From contig NZ_UQKJ01000058.1 of the NCBI RefSeq assembly GCF_900541605.1, positions 1 to 11,946 of the forward strand: a stretch of 11,946 bases of DNA, given 5' to 3'. Shown piece by piece: positions 11,911-11,946 of the stretch (position 1 is the stretch's first letter; each line of letters starts with the position of its first letter). Position numbers and translations under genes: made by a program. The notes below the pieces were generated by a model. The model saw only the letters and a list, made by a program, of their open reading frames with translations. It was not told the origin of the DNA and searched no databases. This DNA is from an uncultured Dialister sp. (GTDB taxonomy: Bacteria; Bacillota; Negativicutes; Veillonellales; Dialisteraceae).

Positions 11911-11946
11911 GCACCCCAACCTCCCCTCTTTAGAGGGGAGGGGGAC
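11911..11946. repeat. Third copy of the CCTCCCCTC palindrome, cut by the window end
   Basis: CACCCCAACCTCCCCTC matches the start of the palindrome in the 141-bp repeats. Stem CCTCCCCTC (11920-11928) / GAGGGGAGG (11933-11941), loop TTTA instead of TTCA. The outer right arm would lie beyond the window. Confidence 0.85.

Overview
The window looks like a Firmicutes chromosome with mid-to-high GC. The main support is a complete ctsR-mcsA-mcsB-clpC stress operon in its usual order, with strong AAGGAGG-type ribosome binding sites and sigma-A-like promoters. The abundant hairpin repeats and the gene style suggest Negativicutes (an Acidaminococcus/Dialister/Megasphaera-like gut anaerobe). That placement is an inference and I could not test it. 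All genes lie on the + strand.

Positions 1-3446: after a short repeat-bearing stretch comes a small ArsR-family repressor. Its promoter (TTGACA-16-TATAAT) ends about 7 nt before the ATG, so its mRNA may be leaderless, and an inverted repeat lies across the promoter spacer. A terminator follows. Then come an Old-Yellow-Enzyme-like NADH:flavin oxidoreductase and two tandem paralogous radical SAM proteins with an unusual CX4CX2C cluster motif. The last three genes have close RBS-led junctions and look like one operon.

Positions 3447-6104: about 2.6 kb with no credible protein gene. It is a mosaic of modular repeats: three and a half copies of a ~200-bp module (R1), two copies of a 168-bp module (R2), four copies of a two-hairpin module (H), arrays of 6- and 7-bp words, and many GCGGC-NNN-GCCGC mini-hairpins. 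One nested hairpin occurs twice with a conserved loop and two compensatory stem changes. The final AT-rich part carries the ctsR promoter, and heptamer arrays lie in the ctsR 5' leader.

Positions 6105-11045: ctsR, mcsA, mcsB and clpC. CtsR represses the regulon. McsA and McsB normally form an arginine kinase/adaptor that marks proteins with phosphoarginine for ClpC-ClpP. Here McsB keeps the family outline but has lost almost every nucleotide-binding and catalytic residue that I can align, so it may be a pseudokinase. ClpC is full length and normal. A ~257-nt nested multi-hairpin element separates mcsB from clpC. A strong terminator follows clpC.

Positions 11046-11946: two tandem 141-bp repeats with Y-shaped folding potential, a DUF559 (Vsr/PD-(D/E)XK-like) nuclease-family gene of more AT-rich character, and the start of a third copy of the same palindrome. 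The nuclease-like gene is thus flanked by repeats. The observations most worth a second look are the degenerate McsB, the covarying repeat hairpin, the nuclease gene flanked by palindromes, and the multi-hairpin element inside the clpC operon.
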